DNA from: an uncultured Porphyromonadaceae bacterium
GTDB lineage: Bacteria > Bacteroidota > Bacteroidia > Bacteroidales > Muribaculaceae
Assembly (NCBI GenBank): GCA_947175215.1
Contig: CAMWLR010000004.1
Span: forward strand, 1-63,904
DNA length: 63,904 nucleotides
Reading direction: 5' to 3'
Position 1 is the first letter of the stretch. Each line of letters begins with the position of its first letter. Under the pieces are notes generated by a model that was given only the letters and a program-made list of their open reading frames with translations, searched no databases and was not told where the DNA came from. The position numbers and the translations under genes are program-made. Below, one piece after another: positions 44,056-52,909 of the stretch.

Positions 44056-45537
44056 TCAATAGGCCAGTCGGCCGAGCACCTTAGAGAGATAGACGTCACA
44101 GAGCTGCACGTCGACCTTGGCGTCGATCTTCTCAGAGTTGGCTTTGAGCCACGCGGTCTGGGCGGCCATGACATCGGTGGTGGTCATTACCCCCTCGCGA
44201 AATCCGAGATTGGCGGTGCGCAGGTTCTCCTCGGCTTTCTCGAGATTGGTGCAGGTCATGGCGTAGGTCTTGAGCGATTCCTGGGCCTTGAATGAGGCCT
44301 GGCTGACCTGCAGGTCGACCATCTCGCGGGCATTCTGCAACTCGAGGTTTGAGATAACGGCGTTGCTGCGCTGGGCCTTATAGGCATAATAGTTGCCACC
44401 CCAGTGCCAGATAGGGATAGTGACCATAACGCCCACCGAGAACGCCCCGTCAAATCGCTTCTTGAATCCGTCAAACATATTAGGATTTGAGAATGAGTAA
44501 GACCCGATCAGGGCGACATTGGGGAGCATGGCGGCGCGCGCCACATTAGCCTCTTGCTCGGCCACCTTACCGGCAAGCGAGAGAGCGGTCAGATCGGGGC
44601 GCGCGGCATAGACGGCCTCCATATCATAGCTTGTGGCCACCTCAGCCGAGGTGTTTATCTCGAGGCAACCCTCATCCTCGACACTCATCTGTGAGTTGAC
44701 GGGGAGACCGCAGACCTGGGCGAGCGCCATACGGCTCAGGCTGAGACCGTTCTCGACCTTTGTCAGGTCTACGTTGGCCTGGTTGAGTTTCACCTCGACG
44801 CTGAGCAGATCGCTGCGTGTGGCTACCCCCTGCTCGACCATCTTCTGCACATCATAGCGCAGGGTATCGAGCAGGTTGACATAGCTTTGGGCGAGTTCCT
44901 GCTTGGCCTTGAGAGCGACAACCGTCCAGTAAGCGCCGTCGACGGCAAAGACTACGTTCTGGGCCTCGTTAGTATAGAGTTGATCAGAGATGTCTGAGGC
45001 CAGGCGTGCGATCTTGTTCATGGCCACGATCTTGCCGCCCATATAGACAGGCTGGGTGAGGGTGACCGCCCCGAAGAATACGTTGTGGATGTCAAACTCC
45101 ATCGCATCCTTGGGAATCAGGGCGACCTGCTCGGGCACATACTGGCCGTCGGGCCCCTTGATCGGCTCGCCGGTATAAGGATTCTTGACGAGGCTGAACT
45201 GATAGCTCTGGCTCTCGAGATCAAACGACTTGACCGGCAACAGCTGGTCAGAGTCAAAGATCGAGATCTCTTTCTGATTATAGGTGTAGCCGCCGGCAAA
45301 GTCGATGCCGGGGAGATAAGCGGCAAAAGCCTGCTTTTTCTGATAGCCCGACTTGCGCTGCTGCTCACGTTTGACCATCAGCTCCTTATTGTTATGCAAA
45401 GCTAACTGCCGGCAACTGTCGAGCGAATAAGTGTCGGCGCGCGACTCGAGTGAGCCGACCGCGGCAATGGCCGCCGATACAGCCAAGACCGACAGACATC
45501 GGGTCAGGCCCGAATATTTCACATTAGAAAGTCTCAT
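44056..45537 (-). CDS. TolC-family outer-membrane channel
   Basis: 493 residues with an Sec signal peptide ending near SRA-DTY and two outer-membrane efflux repeats made of long coiled-coil helices. I start at the ATG at 45537 because the promoter -7 box is at 45551-45558, so earlier in-frame ATG codons lie in or before the transcription start. First gene of the export operon. Unlike the OprM-type channel at 1.1-2.5 kb it has no lipobox. Confidence 0.9.
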   Translation of the reverse strand: MRLSNVKYSGLTRCLSVLAVSAAIAAVGSLESRADTYSLDSCRQLALHNNKELMVKREQQRKSGYQKKQAFAAYLPGIDFAGGYTYNQKEISIFDSDQLLPVKSFDLESQSYQFSLVKNPYTGEPIKGPDGQYVPEQVALIPKDAMEFDIHNVFFGAVTLTQPVYMGGKIVAMNKIARLASDISDQLYTNEAQNVVFAVDGAYWTVVALKAKQELAQSYVNLLDTLRYDVQKMVEQGVATRSDLLSVEVKLNQANVDLTKVENGLSLSRMALAQVCGLPVNSQMSVEDEGCLEINTSAEVATSYDMEAVYAARPDLTALSLAGKVAEQEANVARAAMLPNVALIGSYSFSNPNMFDGFKKRFDGAFSVGVMVTIPIWHWGGNYYAYKAQRSNAVISNLELQNAREMVDLQVSQASFKAQESLKTYAMTCTNLEKAEENLRTANLGFREGVMTTTDVMAAQTAWLKANSEKIDAKVDVQLCDVYLSKVLGRLAY

Positions 45538-45550
45538 GATAACCATGCTG

Positions 45551-45558
45551 CAAATATA
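45551..45558 (-). promoter_or_regulatory. Promoter -7 box of the tolC-hlyD-permease operon
   Basis: TATATTTG on the minus strand fits TAnnTTTG. Transcription would begin near 45545, leaving a leader of under ten bases before the chosen tolC start. Confidence 0.6.
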
Positions 45559-45826
45559 CATATTTCATGATGCGTCACGCGATGGCCCGGTTGACGAATG
45601 GAGAAGTTGACCAATATTCTGCCCCAAATGACAGAAATGTTAACTTTAGGCATCGTGACATCCCTTAGCTTATTAACAATCCTTAATCAAAAAGAGTTTT
45701 ACGTACTCTGCTCAAATGTTATGTCAATCATGCAACTTTATCCATAAACCACTGATAATGCTTAATTAAACAAAGCAATACCAATCTATGGCAACAAACA
45801 CACCCGTCATAAAAATTTCAAAAAGA
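45559..45826. other. Intergenic stretch before the SRP RNA gene
   Basis: AT-rich DNA without a convincing gene. One small hairpin (AGAGT/ACTCT, around 45690-45707) and a one-mismatch DnaA-box-like TTATCCATA near 45740 are seen; neither is strong. Confidence 0.5.
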
Positions 45827-45857
45827 TTTGCAGTGAGAAAAAAAAGTAGTAACTTTG
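45827..45857 (+). promoter_or_regulatory. SRP RNA promoter
   Basis: TTTG at 45827-45830, a 19-base spacer and TAACTTTG at 45850-45857, an exact Bacteroidetes promoter. The RNA would begin at about 45862. Confidence 0.8.
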
Positions 45858-45861
45858 CAGC

Positions 45862-45958
45862 GGGTAAGTCCTACACGACCAGCTCCCCCCGAACTCCGTC
45901 AGGTCTTGATCGAAGCAGCGGTAGGGGGTCGTAGCGGTGCGATGTAGTCAGCTTACCC
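45862..45958 (+). ncRNA. ffs: Signal recognition particle RNA, small bacterial type (4.5S)
   Basis: About 97 bases folding into one long rod: GGGTAAG at the 5' end pairs with CTTACCC at the 3' end, CTACA with TGTAG, and GACC..CCCCC with GGGGGTC. The Ffh-binding domain has GTCAGGTC on one side and GAAGCAGCGGTA on the other, the SRP hallmark. A T-run follows at 45959-45965. The RNA joins Ffh and targets membrane proteins. The apical loop differs from the usual GGAA tetraloop. Confidence 0.9.
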
Positions 45959-45965
45959 TTTTTTT

Positions 45966-46156
45966 GTGCCCTCACCCATCTATTTTACTGGCCTCTGTCT
46001 CATCTAATCTTCCTCATTTACACCGATCTCATATTGGATGCCTATATTTAATCTTCAGAGCACACATCAATATTAAATCATCAGAGCGATTTATTCAGCG
46101 CCACACCAACGATTCTGAAAGAATATTTTATAAATCACTTATTATCAATAAATTAA
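45966..46156. other. Intergenic stretch after the SRP RNA gene
   Basis: AT-rich, with stop codons in all frames and no recognisable RNA or promoter. The malic enzyme terminator follows at 46157-46195. Confidence 0.5.
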
Positions 46157-46195
46157 CCCCGAAACAGAAATTGAGATCAAGCATCTGTATCGGGG
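46157..46195. terminator. Terminator after the malic enzyme gene
   Basis: CCCCGA (46157-46162) pairs with TCGGGG (46190-46195), extended after one mismatch by ACAG/CTGT. T-rich sequence follows on both strands. It lies 60 bases beyond the malic enzyme stop codon on the minus strand. Confidence 0.6.
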
Positions 46196-46254
46196 TTTAT
46201 TTATTGGCTGTCAAGGAGATACTACGAATTTTTTCCTCCGTGAAGTGGCGCGGG

Positions 46255-47634
46255 TTACTCCTCGGTGAAGTGGTCGAGGGGGTAACCCAGACGGGCGGCC
46301 AGTTTGGCGAAGAACTCGGGGGTGTTGAGGAGCATCGGGTAGCAGACGCCGTCGGCGCAGTTCTCTCCGAGGTGCTTGAGGCTCTCGGCGTAGGCATCGA
46401 AATCTTCGATCGGTTTGCGGGCAACGCCCGACTCCATTGCGGCCTTGACGATGGCGGGCGGAACGACCTGCAGCAGCCGGGGATCCATCGGTTTGGGGAG
46501 GATGTAGTCACGGCCAAAAGAGAGATGTTCGAGCGAATATGCCTTGACGATATCCTCGGGCACGGGCTCATGGGCAAGCGAGGCTATGGCCTTGGCTGCG
46601 GCCAGTTTCATCTCCTCGTTGATGGTGGTGGCGCGGCAGTCGAGAGCCCCGCGGAAGATGTAGGGGAAGCCCAATACGTTGTTGATCTGGTTGGGGTAAT
46701 CAGAGCGTCCGGTGGCAAAGATCAGGTCGTCACGCGACGCCATCGCCAGGTCACGGTCAATCTCAGGGTCGGGATTGGCAAGCGCGAAGACGATAGGTCT
46801 GTCGGCCATCGACTTTATCATCTCGGGGGTCAATACATCCTTGACCGAAAGACCCAGGAAGAGATCTGCGCCAACCATTGCTTCCTCAAGGGTATTTATG
46901 CCGGGGCGGTCAGTGGCGAACTCTTTTTTCTGTGCATTGAGACCCGGGCGTTCCTTGCGGATCACACCCTTTGAGTCCACCATGATGATATTCTCGCGGC
47001 GCACACCCAATGCGTTATAGAGACGGGTGCAAGAGATGGCTGCGGCGCCCGCACCGTTTACGACCATCGTGATGTCTCGGATATCTTTTTTCTGTATCTC
47101 GAGAGCATTGAGCAGCGCGGCAGCAGAGATGATGGCTGTGCCGTGCTGGTCATCGTGCATGACCGGAATGTCAAGTTCCTCTTTGAGACGTGTCTCGATC
47201 TCGAAGCACTCGGGGGCTTTGATATCCTCGAGGTTTATACCGCCGAAAGTCGGGGCGAGAGCCTTGACGATCTCGACGAACTTTGCAGGATCTTTCTCAT
47301 TAATCTCGATGTCATAGCAGTCGAGGCCCGAGAAGATTTTGAAGAGCAGGGCCTTCCCCTCCATCACCGGTTTGCCGGCCTCGGCGCCTATGTCACCAAG
47401 ACCAAGTACAGCCGTACCGTTAGAAATCACCGCAACGAGATTACCGCGGTTGGTGTACTCATAGGCCTTGGTCTGATCCTTCTCGATCTCGAGACAGGGA
47501 TACGCTACACCCGGCGAGTAAGCCAGCGAGAGGTCTCCGGGTGAATTGTAGGGTTTGGTGGGGACAATCTCGAGTTTGCCCGGACGGGGGGCTCGATGAT
47601 ACTCGAGAGCCATTTTTCTTAAAATCTTATCCAT
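46255..47634 (-). CDS. NAD(P)-dependent malic enzyme, single-domain form
   Basis: Oxidative decarboxylation of malate to pyruvate. Residues 1-459 cover the two malic enzyme domains: [47 protein letters not shown], the [11 protein letters not shown] nucleotide loop and ALANPDPEI. Many bacterial MaeB proteins, including Bacteroides ones of about 760 residues, carry a C-terminal phosphotransacetylase domain; here the protein ends after a short unrelated tail ([13 protein letters not shown]). I start at 47634, where the family N-terminus aligns; 47613 is an alternative. Coenzyme choice is undecided. Confidence 0.9.
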   Translation of the reverse strand: MDKILRKMALEYHRAPRPGKLEIVPTKPYNSPGDLSLAYSPGVAYPCLEIEKDQTKAYEYTNRGNLVAVISNGTAVLGLGDIGAEAGKPVMEGKALLFKIFSGLDCYDIEINEKDPAKFVEIVKALAPTFGGINLEDIKAPECFEIETRLKEELDIPVMHDDQHGTAIISAAALLNALEIQKKDIRDITMVVNGAGAAAISCTRLYNALGVRRENIIMVDSKGVIRKERPGLNAQKKEFATDRPGINTLEEAMVGADLFLGLSVKDVLTPEMIKSMADRPIVFALANPDPEIDRDLAMASRDDLIFATGRSDYPNQINNVLGFPYIFRGALDCRATTINEEMKLAAAKAIASLAHEPVPEDIVKAYSLEHLSFGRDYILPKPMDPRLLQVVPPAIVKAAMESGVARKPIEDFDAYAESLKHLGENCADGVCYPMLLNTPEFFAKLAARLGYPLDHFTEE

Positions 47635-47686
47635 TTTATTTATTGAGTTTTTTTCCTGAGAACAGAGTGACACCACTCCTGACTAA

Positions 47687-47741
47687 ATAACAAACTCCGG
47701 CCCGCAATGTTGAATACAACTCAAGACCCGGAGTTTGTTAT
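47687..47741. terminator. Hairpin between apt and the malic enzyme gene
   Basis: Perfect 14-base arms (47687-47700 and 47728-47741) enclose a 27-base loop. The outer AT part gives a U-rich 3' arm in either direction. It lies about 75 bases after apt and overlaps the stop of the small frame at 47738. Confidence 0.65.
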
Positions 47742-47821
47742 TTTATCAGTCGCATAACGACAGCCGATGTCATCAGATAGACAACCGTTGCTATCAAGCC
47801 GCCGATGCAATAAATGATCAA
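47738..47821 (-). CDS. Possible 27-residue membrane peptide overlapping apt
   Basis: A short frame starts at a TTG that overlaps the apt stop codon (TTGA) and ends at a TAA touching the terminator. It encodes about 27 residues, almost all hydrophobic (IIYCIGGLIATVVYLMTSAV) with a basic end (MRLIK), a good single membrane helix. The stop-start overlap would allow re-initiation. No homologue is known to me, and the start codon is weak, so this may be chance. Confidence 0.28.
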   Translation of the reverse strand: MIIYCIGGLIATVVYLMTSAVVMRLIK

Positions 47822-48336
47822 TAGGTAATCAGCGAACTTACCTCGGCATCAGCCGGCAGGTTGCTGCGGCCATTGAGAGCCGACAGCTCGATGATGAAAT
47901 TGATGTAGATTTTTTTAGGATTCATCGACTTGACCAACTCATATGCGGCAGCCATTGTGCCACCGGTGGCGAGTACGTCATCGTGCAGTACCACAACGTC
48001 ATCTTCGGTGATCGCGTCACGGTGAATCTCGATAGTGTCAGTGCCGTACTCTTTTTGATAGCTCATCTTGAGGGTATCGGCGGGGAGTTTGCCGGGCTTG
48101 CGGACAGGCACGAATCCGGCACCTAACTCAAAGGCCAGAATCGAGCCGCCGATAAATCCGCGCGACTCGATGCCGACCACCTTGGTCACACCCTTGTCGC
48201 GGTAAAGCTGTGAGAGATCCCACCCGATGATATGCAGGGCACGGGGATCTTTGAAAACTGTTGTAAGGTCTTTGAAGACGATCCCCTTTGAGGGGAAATC
48301 ATAGACGTCGCGAATGCGTTTTTTGATATATTCCAT
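47818..48336 (-). CDS. apt: Adenine phosphoribosyltransferase
   Basis: Purine salvage: adenine plus PRPP to AMP. 172 residues with FPSKGIVFKDLTTVFKDP near the start, the VVGIESRGFIGG segment, RKPGKLPA and the PRPP-binding VVLHDDVLATGGTM. Family length. It starts 95 bases after mnmG and may be co-transcribed with ybeY-mnmG, though the parS-like palindrome lies in that gap. Confidence 0.95.
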   Translation of the reverse strand: MEYIKKRIRDVYDFPSKGIVFKDLTTVFKDPRALHIIGWDLSQLYRDKGVTKVVGIESRGFIGGSILAFELGAGFVPVRKPGKLPADTLKMSYQKEYGTDTIEIHRDAITEDDVVVLHDDVLATGGTMAAAYELVKSMNPKKIYINFIIELSALNGRSNLPADAEVSSLITY

Positions 48337-48404
48337 CCTGTGAAAAGATATTGAGATTTTTCTGAATAATCGTTGTAACGATTTGATAGCGGAGAGATTG
48401 TGTA

Positions 48405-48420
48405 TGTTCCACGTGGAACA
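48405..48420. promoter_or_regulatory. parS: parS-like centromere site beside mnmG
   Basis: TGTTCCACGTGGAACA is a perfect 16-base palindrome that differs only by one symmetric change per half from the universal parS consensus TGTTTCACGTGAAACA, and ParB accepts this variation in other bacteria. It sits between mnmG (gidA) and apt, and gidA is often near oriC and soj/spo0J. It is probably a ParB loading site marking the origin-proximal region. Confidence 0.7.
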
Positions 48421-48431
48421 CTTGTTTTATT

Positions 48432-50393
48432 TCACCTGCCCGAGAGGAGCAGCAGAATATTGATATCGGCAGGTGAAACTCCGGGGATGCGCGAGGCCTG
48501 ACCGACATTGACAGGCTTGATGCGCGAGAGCTTCTGACGGGCCTCGATCGAGAGTGAATTGATCGACTCATAGTCAAACCGGTCGCCCAACGGCACGGTA
48601 TCGAGACGCTTGAGTTTGTCGGCGAGCTGTGCCTCGCGACGGATATATCCGCCATATTTTATCAGCACCTCGACAGCCTCAATTATCTCATCGCGTCGAT
48701 CATCAGGAAGCTTACGCAACCGCTCGTCAAGAGGCTTGATCACTGCCGCAAGGAGGCGCATGCTGATGGCCGGGCGCAACAGCAGGTTGACCAGTTTGCA
48801 TCCCTCTTTGAGCGGAGCGAGCGGGAATCCGTTAGGGTGCGGAAACTCTACGTTCTCAACCGGACACCCCAGATCTGCCAATTGTTCGGGAGTGAGCGCA
48901 TCGACAGCCGCATTTATCACAGCAGGTTTGACCGAGAAGGTATTTATAAACTCGATGAGATCATCTCTCATACGGCGCTTCTCTATTGCGAGGCGGTAAC
49001 GGTTGTCATCGGCCAGACCGATCTCATGGCTGCGCTCGGTCAGGCGCATATCGGCATCATCCTGGCGCAGGAGTATACGGTACTCGGCACGCGAGGTAAA
49101 CATTCTATACGGTTCATCGACACCCTTTGTGACAAGGTCGTCGACCAGCACCCCTATATACGCCTCGTCACGACCGAGCGTAAACTCATCACGGCACTGA
49201 GTCTTGAGGGCAGCGTTGATTCCTGCCAACAAGCCCTGGCCGGCAGCCTCTTCATAACCGGTAGTACCATTGATCTGTCCGGCGAAAAAGAGACCGCTCA
49301 CGAGCTTTGTCTCGAGGGTGTGGCGTAGTTGCGTAGGGTCAAAAAAGTCATATTCGATCGCATAGCCGGGGCGCAAAATAACCACGTCACGAAACGCCGG
49401 TATGGTCTGCAAAGCCTCAAGCTGTATATCAATCGGGAGCGATGAGGAGAAGCCGTTAAGGTAATACTCGGTTGTGGTTTCACCCTCCGGCTCGAGGAAG
49501 AGCTGATGCTCTGTCTTGTCAGGGAAAGTGACGATCTTTGTCTCGATCGAGGGGCAATAACGCGGACCGATACTCTGTATCTGTCCGTTATAGAGCGGCG
49601 AGTCGGGTAGTCCGCGCCGCAATACCTCATGGGTGTGCTCGTTGGTGTAGACCATCATGCACTCACGACGCTTGAGGTCTCGGTTTACTTCGGGGAGATA
49701 TGAGAAATGATGGAAATCATCCTCGAGAGGTTGTGCCACTGTCTCCTCCCATCTGACCGAACGGCCATCGATCCTGACAGGCGTACCGGTCTTCATCCTC
49801 TCGACCTTGAAACCAAGGGTACGCAGCTGCTCAGACAGTCCCGTACTGGCCGGTTCGGCCACTCGACCGCCGGGTATCTGAGTACGTCCGATGTGCATAA
49901 GACCGTTGAGAAACGTACCGTTGGCCAGCACCACGGCCTTGGCGCGGAACGTCACGCCCATAGCCGTCATCACTCCGCCCACACGGTGATGACCATCCTT
50001 ATCCCTATCAATAATAAGGCTCTTAACATCATCCTGCCACATGGTCAGATTGTCGGTCTGCTCAAGTATCTCGCGCCACTTACCCGAGAATTTCATGCGG
50101 TCGCATTGTGCCCGCGGACTCCACATGGCCGGACCTTTAGAGCGGTTGAGCATCCTGAACTGTATCGAGGCGCAGTCTGTCACCACCCCCATCTTGCCGC
50201 CGAGCGCGTCAATCTCCCTGACGATCTGCCCCTTGGCAATACCGCCGACGGCGGGATTACAGCTCATCTGTGCGATCTTGTTAAGGTCAATAGTGATCAG
50301 CAGCGTCTTGACTCCAATGCCGGCGGCAGCGGCAGCAGCCTCACATCCGGCATGACCGGCGCCCACCACTATCACATCGTAATCAAAAGTCAT
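48432..50393 (-). CDS. mnmG: tRNA uridine-5-carboxymethylaminomethyl modification enzyme MnmG (GidA)
   Basis: FAD enzyme that, with MnmE, modifies the wobble uridine of several tRNAs. The FAD-binding [16 protein letters not shown] motif starts at residue 9, followed by [24 protein letters not shown]. The C-terminal helical domain ends with [15 protein letters not shown]. 653 residues is within family range. Its start overlaps the ybeY stop by four bases (ATGA), so the two are translationally coupled. Confidence 0.97.
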   Translation of the reverse strand: MTFDYDVIVVGAGHAGCEAAAAAAGIGVKTLLITIDLNKIAQMSCNPAVGGIAKGQIVREIDALGGKMGVVTDCASIQFRMLNRSKGPAMWSPRAQCDRMKFSGKWREILEQTDNLTMWQDDVKSLIIDRDKDGHHRVGGVMTAMGVTFRAKAVVLANGTFLNGLMHIGRTQIPGGRVAEPASTGLSEQLRTLGFKVERMKTGTPVRIDGRSVRWEETVAQPLEDDFHHFSYLPEVNRDLKRRECMMVYTNEHTHEVLRRGLPDSPLYNGQIQSIGPRYCPSIETKIVTFPDKTEHQLFLEPEGETTTEYYLNGFSSSLPIDIQLEALQTIPAFRDVVILRPGYAIEYDFFDPTQLRHTLETKLVSGLFFAGQINGTTGYEEAAGQGLLAGINAALKTQCRDEFTLGRDEAYIGVLVDDLVTKGVDEPYRMFTSRAEYRILLRQDDADMRLTERSHEIGLADDNRYRLAIEKRRMRDDLIEFINTFSVKPAVINAAVDALTPEQLADLGCPVENVEFPHPNGFPLAPLKEGCKLVNLLLRPAISMRLLAAVIKPLDERLRKLPDDRRDEIIEAVEVLIKYGGYIRREAQLADKLKRLDTVPLGDRFDYESINSLSIEARQKLSRIKPVNVGQASRIPGVSPADINILLLLSGR

Positions 50394-50881
50394 AGGGTCA
50401 CCTCCTTTCGGTCACAATTGGTGTCGGCAATCATGTTGTCAAGCAGAGCGAGAGCGGCGTCTTCGTGCGCCTCCATGATCTCCCGTTCGCCCGGCCCTTT
50501 GTCGTTGATACCACAGAGGTGCAACACACCGTGGACGATCACACGCAGCAATTCGCGCTCATATGTCGTGCCGACAGCCTCGGCATTACTCGCGACAGTA
50601 TCGAGCGAAATCACCATGTCACCCCTGAGCAGTTTGCCGCGGCAATAGTCAAAGGTAATGATGTCGGTATAATAGTCATGATTGAGAAACTCGCGGTTAA
50701 CGCTCAGTATCTTCTCGTCATCGCAAAAGAGATAACTCATTTCGCCGAGCATCCGGCCATGGCTCTCCCCCACCCTACCGAGCCAGCTCTCGAGAAAATC
50801 GAAAGTGTCGCCGGCGGGTAAAGTAGTGAATGCAGGGAGCGCGGTCGCACCGTCTGTGAGCCATTGAATTTTCTTTGCCAT
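50390..50881 (-). CDS. ybeY: Endoribonuclease YbeY (rRNA maturation factor)
   Basis: Metal-dependent RNase involved in 16S rRNA 3'-end maturation and ribosome quality control. The zinc motif reads [11 protein letters not shown], where the third ligand of the usual HGxLHLxGYDH is Asp; I recall the same form in other Bacteroidetes. 163 residues from the ATG at 50881 (a GTG nine bases earlier is less likely). It leads the ybeY-mnmG pair. A -7 box lies at 50901-50908. Confidence 0.92.
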   Translation of the reverse strand: MAKKIQWLTDGATALPAFTTLPAGDTFDFLESWLGRVGESHGRMLGEMSYLFCDDEKILSVNREFLNHDYYTDIITFDYCRGKLLRGDMVISLDTVASNAEAVGTTYERELLRVIVHGVLHLCGINDKGPGEREIMEAHEDAALALLDNMIADTNCDRKEVTL

Positions 50882-50900
50882 AAAAAACACAAAATACCTG

Positions 50901-50908
50901 CAAATATA
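50901..50908 (-). promoter_or_regulatory. Promoter -7 box of ybeY-mnmG
   Basis: TATATTTG on the minus strand fits TAnnTTTG and would give a leader of about 14 bases before ybeY. Confidence 0.55.
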
Positions 50909-51188
50909 GCAAATTTTCGTGCATAAGTCAATAGCAGACTAAAATGTCACCAAAAGTGTGACTTCGGCATTTTTTAGACACATCGGATCGGCAACACACG
51001 CAATTATATTAAAACATTGATTCTCAGCACATTATAGTGATTTACATTCACATTTAACGCTCTGAGAATCAAATATTTTGAGTCATTCGACCCGTTGTCC
51101 GTAATTTTTGCAGCTATTTCGGGTCAAAATAAGGTGAGTCTGTGATCACTTACAAAATCGACAGAGATCTTACCATCTCATTGAGTCA
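50909..51188. other. Intergenic stretch with two inverted repeats
   Basis: About 280 bases without a gene. TTGATTCTCAG (51017-51027) pairs perfectly with CTGAGAATCAA (51062-51072) over a 34-base loop, and GACCCG (51089-51094) pairs with CGGGTC (51120-51125). The second may help terminate the minus-strand rluA transcript; the first has no assigned role. Confidence 0.5.
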
Positions 51189-52118
51189 TCACTTGACCAT
51201 CGACTGGAAAGAGGCCGGTATCGGCGTAGAGAAATCCATCAGCTTGCGGGTGATCGGATGCACGAAGCGCAACGTCATCGCATGCAGGGCAAGTCGATTG
51301 ATCGGCGATGACTTCGCACCATAACGGCGGTCGCCGGCTATGGGGTGACCGATCTCCTTCATGTGGACACGTATCTGATTTTTGCGCCCCGTCTCAAGTT
51401 CGACATTTAGCATCGTGTAACCGTTGGCCGAGCGCAAGGTCGAGTAGCGTGTCAGGGCCGGTTTACCCACCTTAGGGTCATCGGTGACAAAGACTATATG
51501 CTGTGAGTTCTCGGCAAGCAGTCCGCGCACCTCCCCTTCTGCCGGGTCGACCTTCCCCTCGACGACACACACATACTGACGGCGGAGCACCATGTTGTTC
51601 CAATTATGCTGCAAATTTTCCTTAGCCTCCATCGACTTGGCAAACACCATCAGGCCCGACGTATGCTGGTCGAGACGATGCACGATAAAGAGCTTGTTGC
51701 GCGGGTCTTTGGTCTTGATATAGTCACGCAGGATCGAGTAGGCCGTACCCTCCTTGATCTTGTCGTTACCCATCGACAGCAGGCCATAACCTTTATTGAT
51801 GACAATGATGTCGTCATCCTCATAGACGAGCTTGACGCGACGGTTATAGAACACCACAAAGGGACGGGTGAAGTTGACGCTGACAATCATCCCCGGCTCG
51901 AGCGGTTGGTCAAACTGAGTGGTCACCTCGCCGTCGACCATCACCTGGCCGTATTTGAGGAGGTTCTTGACGGCGCTTTTCTTGCGGTCGGTTATCGTAG
52001 CGTAGAGAAATTCGAGCAGCGGAGCAGCGGCGGTCACACTATACTCCCTGATATAATCTTCACGAAAAGTCGCACCCCGTGACTGTTGCCGGGAGCGGTT
52101 ATTGACGGGTCGTTTCAT
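51189..52118 (-). CDS. RluA-family pseudouridine synthase
   Basis: Modifies uridines in rRNA or tRNA. An N-terminal S4-like RNA-binding segment (LEFLYATITDRKKSAVKNLLKYGQV) is followed by the catalytic RluA domain with FIVHRLDQHTSGLMVFAK, where the Asp is the nucleophile. 309 residues is normal. The start overlaps the end of the lysozyme gene by 20 bases, so the two are co-expressed. The target nucleotide cannot be told from sequence. Confidence 0.9.
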   Translation of the reverse strand: MKRPVNNRSRQQSRGATFREDYIREYSVTAAAPLLEFLYATITDRKKSAVKNLLKYGQVMVDGEVTTQFDQPLEPGMIVSVNFTRPFVVFYNRRVKLVYEDDDIIVINKGYGLLSMGNDKIKEGTAYSILRDYIKTKDPRNKLFIVHRLDQHTSGLMVFAKSMEAKENLQHNWNNMVLRRQYVCVVEGKVDPAEGEVRGLLAENSQHIVFVTDDPKVGKPALTRYSTLRSANGYTMLNVELETGRKNQIRVHMKEIGHPIAGDRRYGAKSSPINRLALHAMTLRFVHPITRKLMDFSTPIPASFQSMVK

Positions 52119-52854
52119 ACTGCGGTATTTGGGTGAATCCCGCCGGCGGATTGGCGGGGTTTATGACATTGAGGTCGACATCTGACGGAACACCCGGCAC
52201 CGAGCCGCGGTGTGAATATTGCCATATCGACCAGCGTATGTTGGCGGGGTCGATATCGAGCGGCGGGTCAGAGAAAGATGAGATCCACAGCGGCAGGTTG
52301 TCAAAGTTGCCGCGTATCAGGCGGTGATAGCCGTCGAGGTTTGTATAGATGATCGGATCATAACCCTCACCCCTGAGATACTCGGTGAGGGTCCTGAGAC
52401 GCTCTACAATCAACGCTGCGGTGTGTCCGTCAGGATTCCCCCAATCCTCGACATCAATGGCCGGAGGTAGGCTCAGACGGCGTCGCTTGATGGCATGGAG
52501 AAAATTGAGTGCCTGCAGCTCGCCGTCGGTATCGTAGCGGAAGAAATGGTATGCGCCCACCGGTATACCGGCCTCGGCCGCCCGACGCACGTTGTCATAA
52601 AATTGGGGGTCGATATAATCTGTCCCCTCGGTGGCCTTGACATAGAGAAAATCCACATCGGTGTCAGCCTTTGAGAGGCGTTCAAAATCTATGTCGCCGT
52701 TATGATGTGACACATCAATCCCTCTGACGGTATATATGTCGCGGTCGGGGACAGCCCCCTCGGCAAACCAACGGTCATAGGCAAGACGCGTCAGCAGCGC
52801 GGCCAGGAGCAGCGCTATCGCAACGATCGATATTTTTAGCAGACGGTGTGACAA
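52099..52854 (-). CDS. GH25-family lysozyme (muramidase), membrane-anchored
   Basis: Peptidoglycan muramidase of glycoside hydrolase family 25. N-terminal signal anchor (about 8-28), then GIDVSHHNGDIDF, FLYVKATEGTDYIDPQF, GAYHFFRYD and PAIDVEDWG, which hold the catalytic Asp/Glu positions of the family. 251 residues. It may act in the organism's own wall turnover, since it is retained in the envelope and lies among housekeeping genes rather than phage genes. Confidence 0.9.
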   Translation of the reverse strand: MSHRLLKISIVAIALLLAALLTRLAYDRWFAEGAVPDRDIYTVRGIDVSHHNGDIDFERLSKADTDVDFLYVKATEGTDYIDPQFYDNVRRAAEAGIPVGAYHFFRYDTDGELQALNFLHAIKRRRLSLPPAIDVEDWGNPDGHTAALIVERLRTLTEYLRGEGYDPIIYTNLDGYHRLIRGNFDNLPLWISSFSDPPLDIDPANIRWSIWQYSHRGSVPGVPSDVDLNVINPANPPAGFTQIPQYETTRQ

Positions 52855-52909
52855 TGCAGTCAGGGCGGGGTTTATTTAATCGGAGAGATGGCGGTTTTAA
52901 TCTTTATGG

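Noticed and set aside
45559-45826. tRNA or second small RNA before the SRP gene
   Set aside because: No T-loop motif, no CCA-ready acceptor stem and no compact stable fold could be drawn.
52099-52854. GH25 lysozyme as a prophage remnant
   Set aside because: It has a membrane anchor, overlaps a housekeeping gene and no other phage gene is near.
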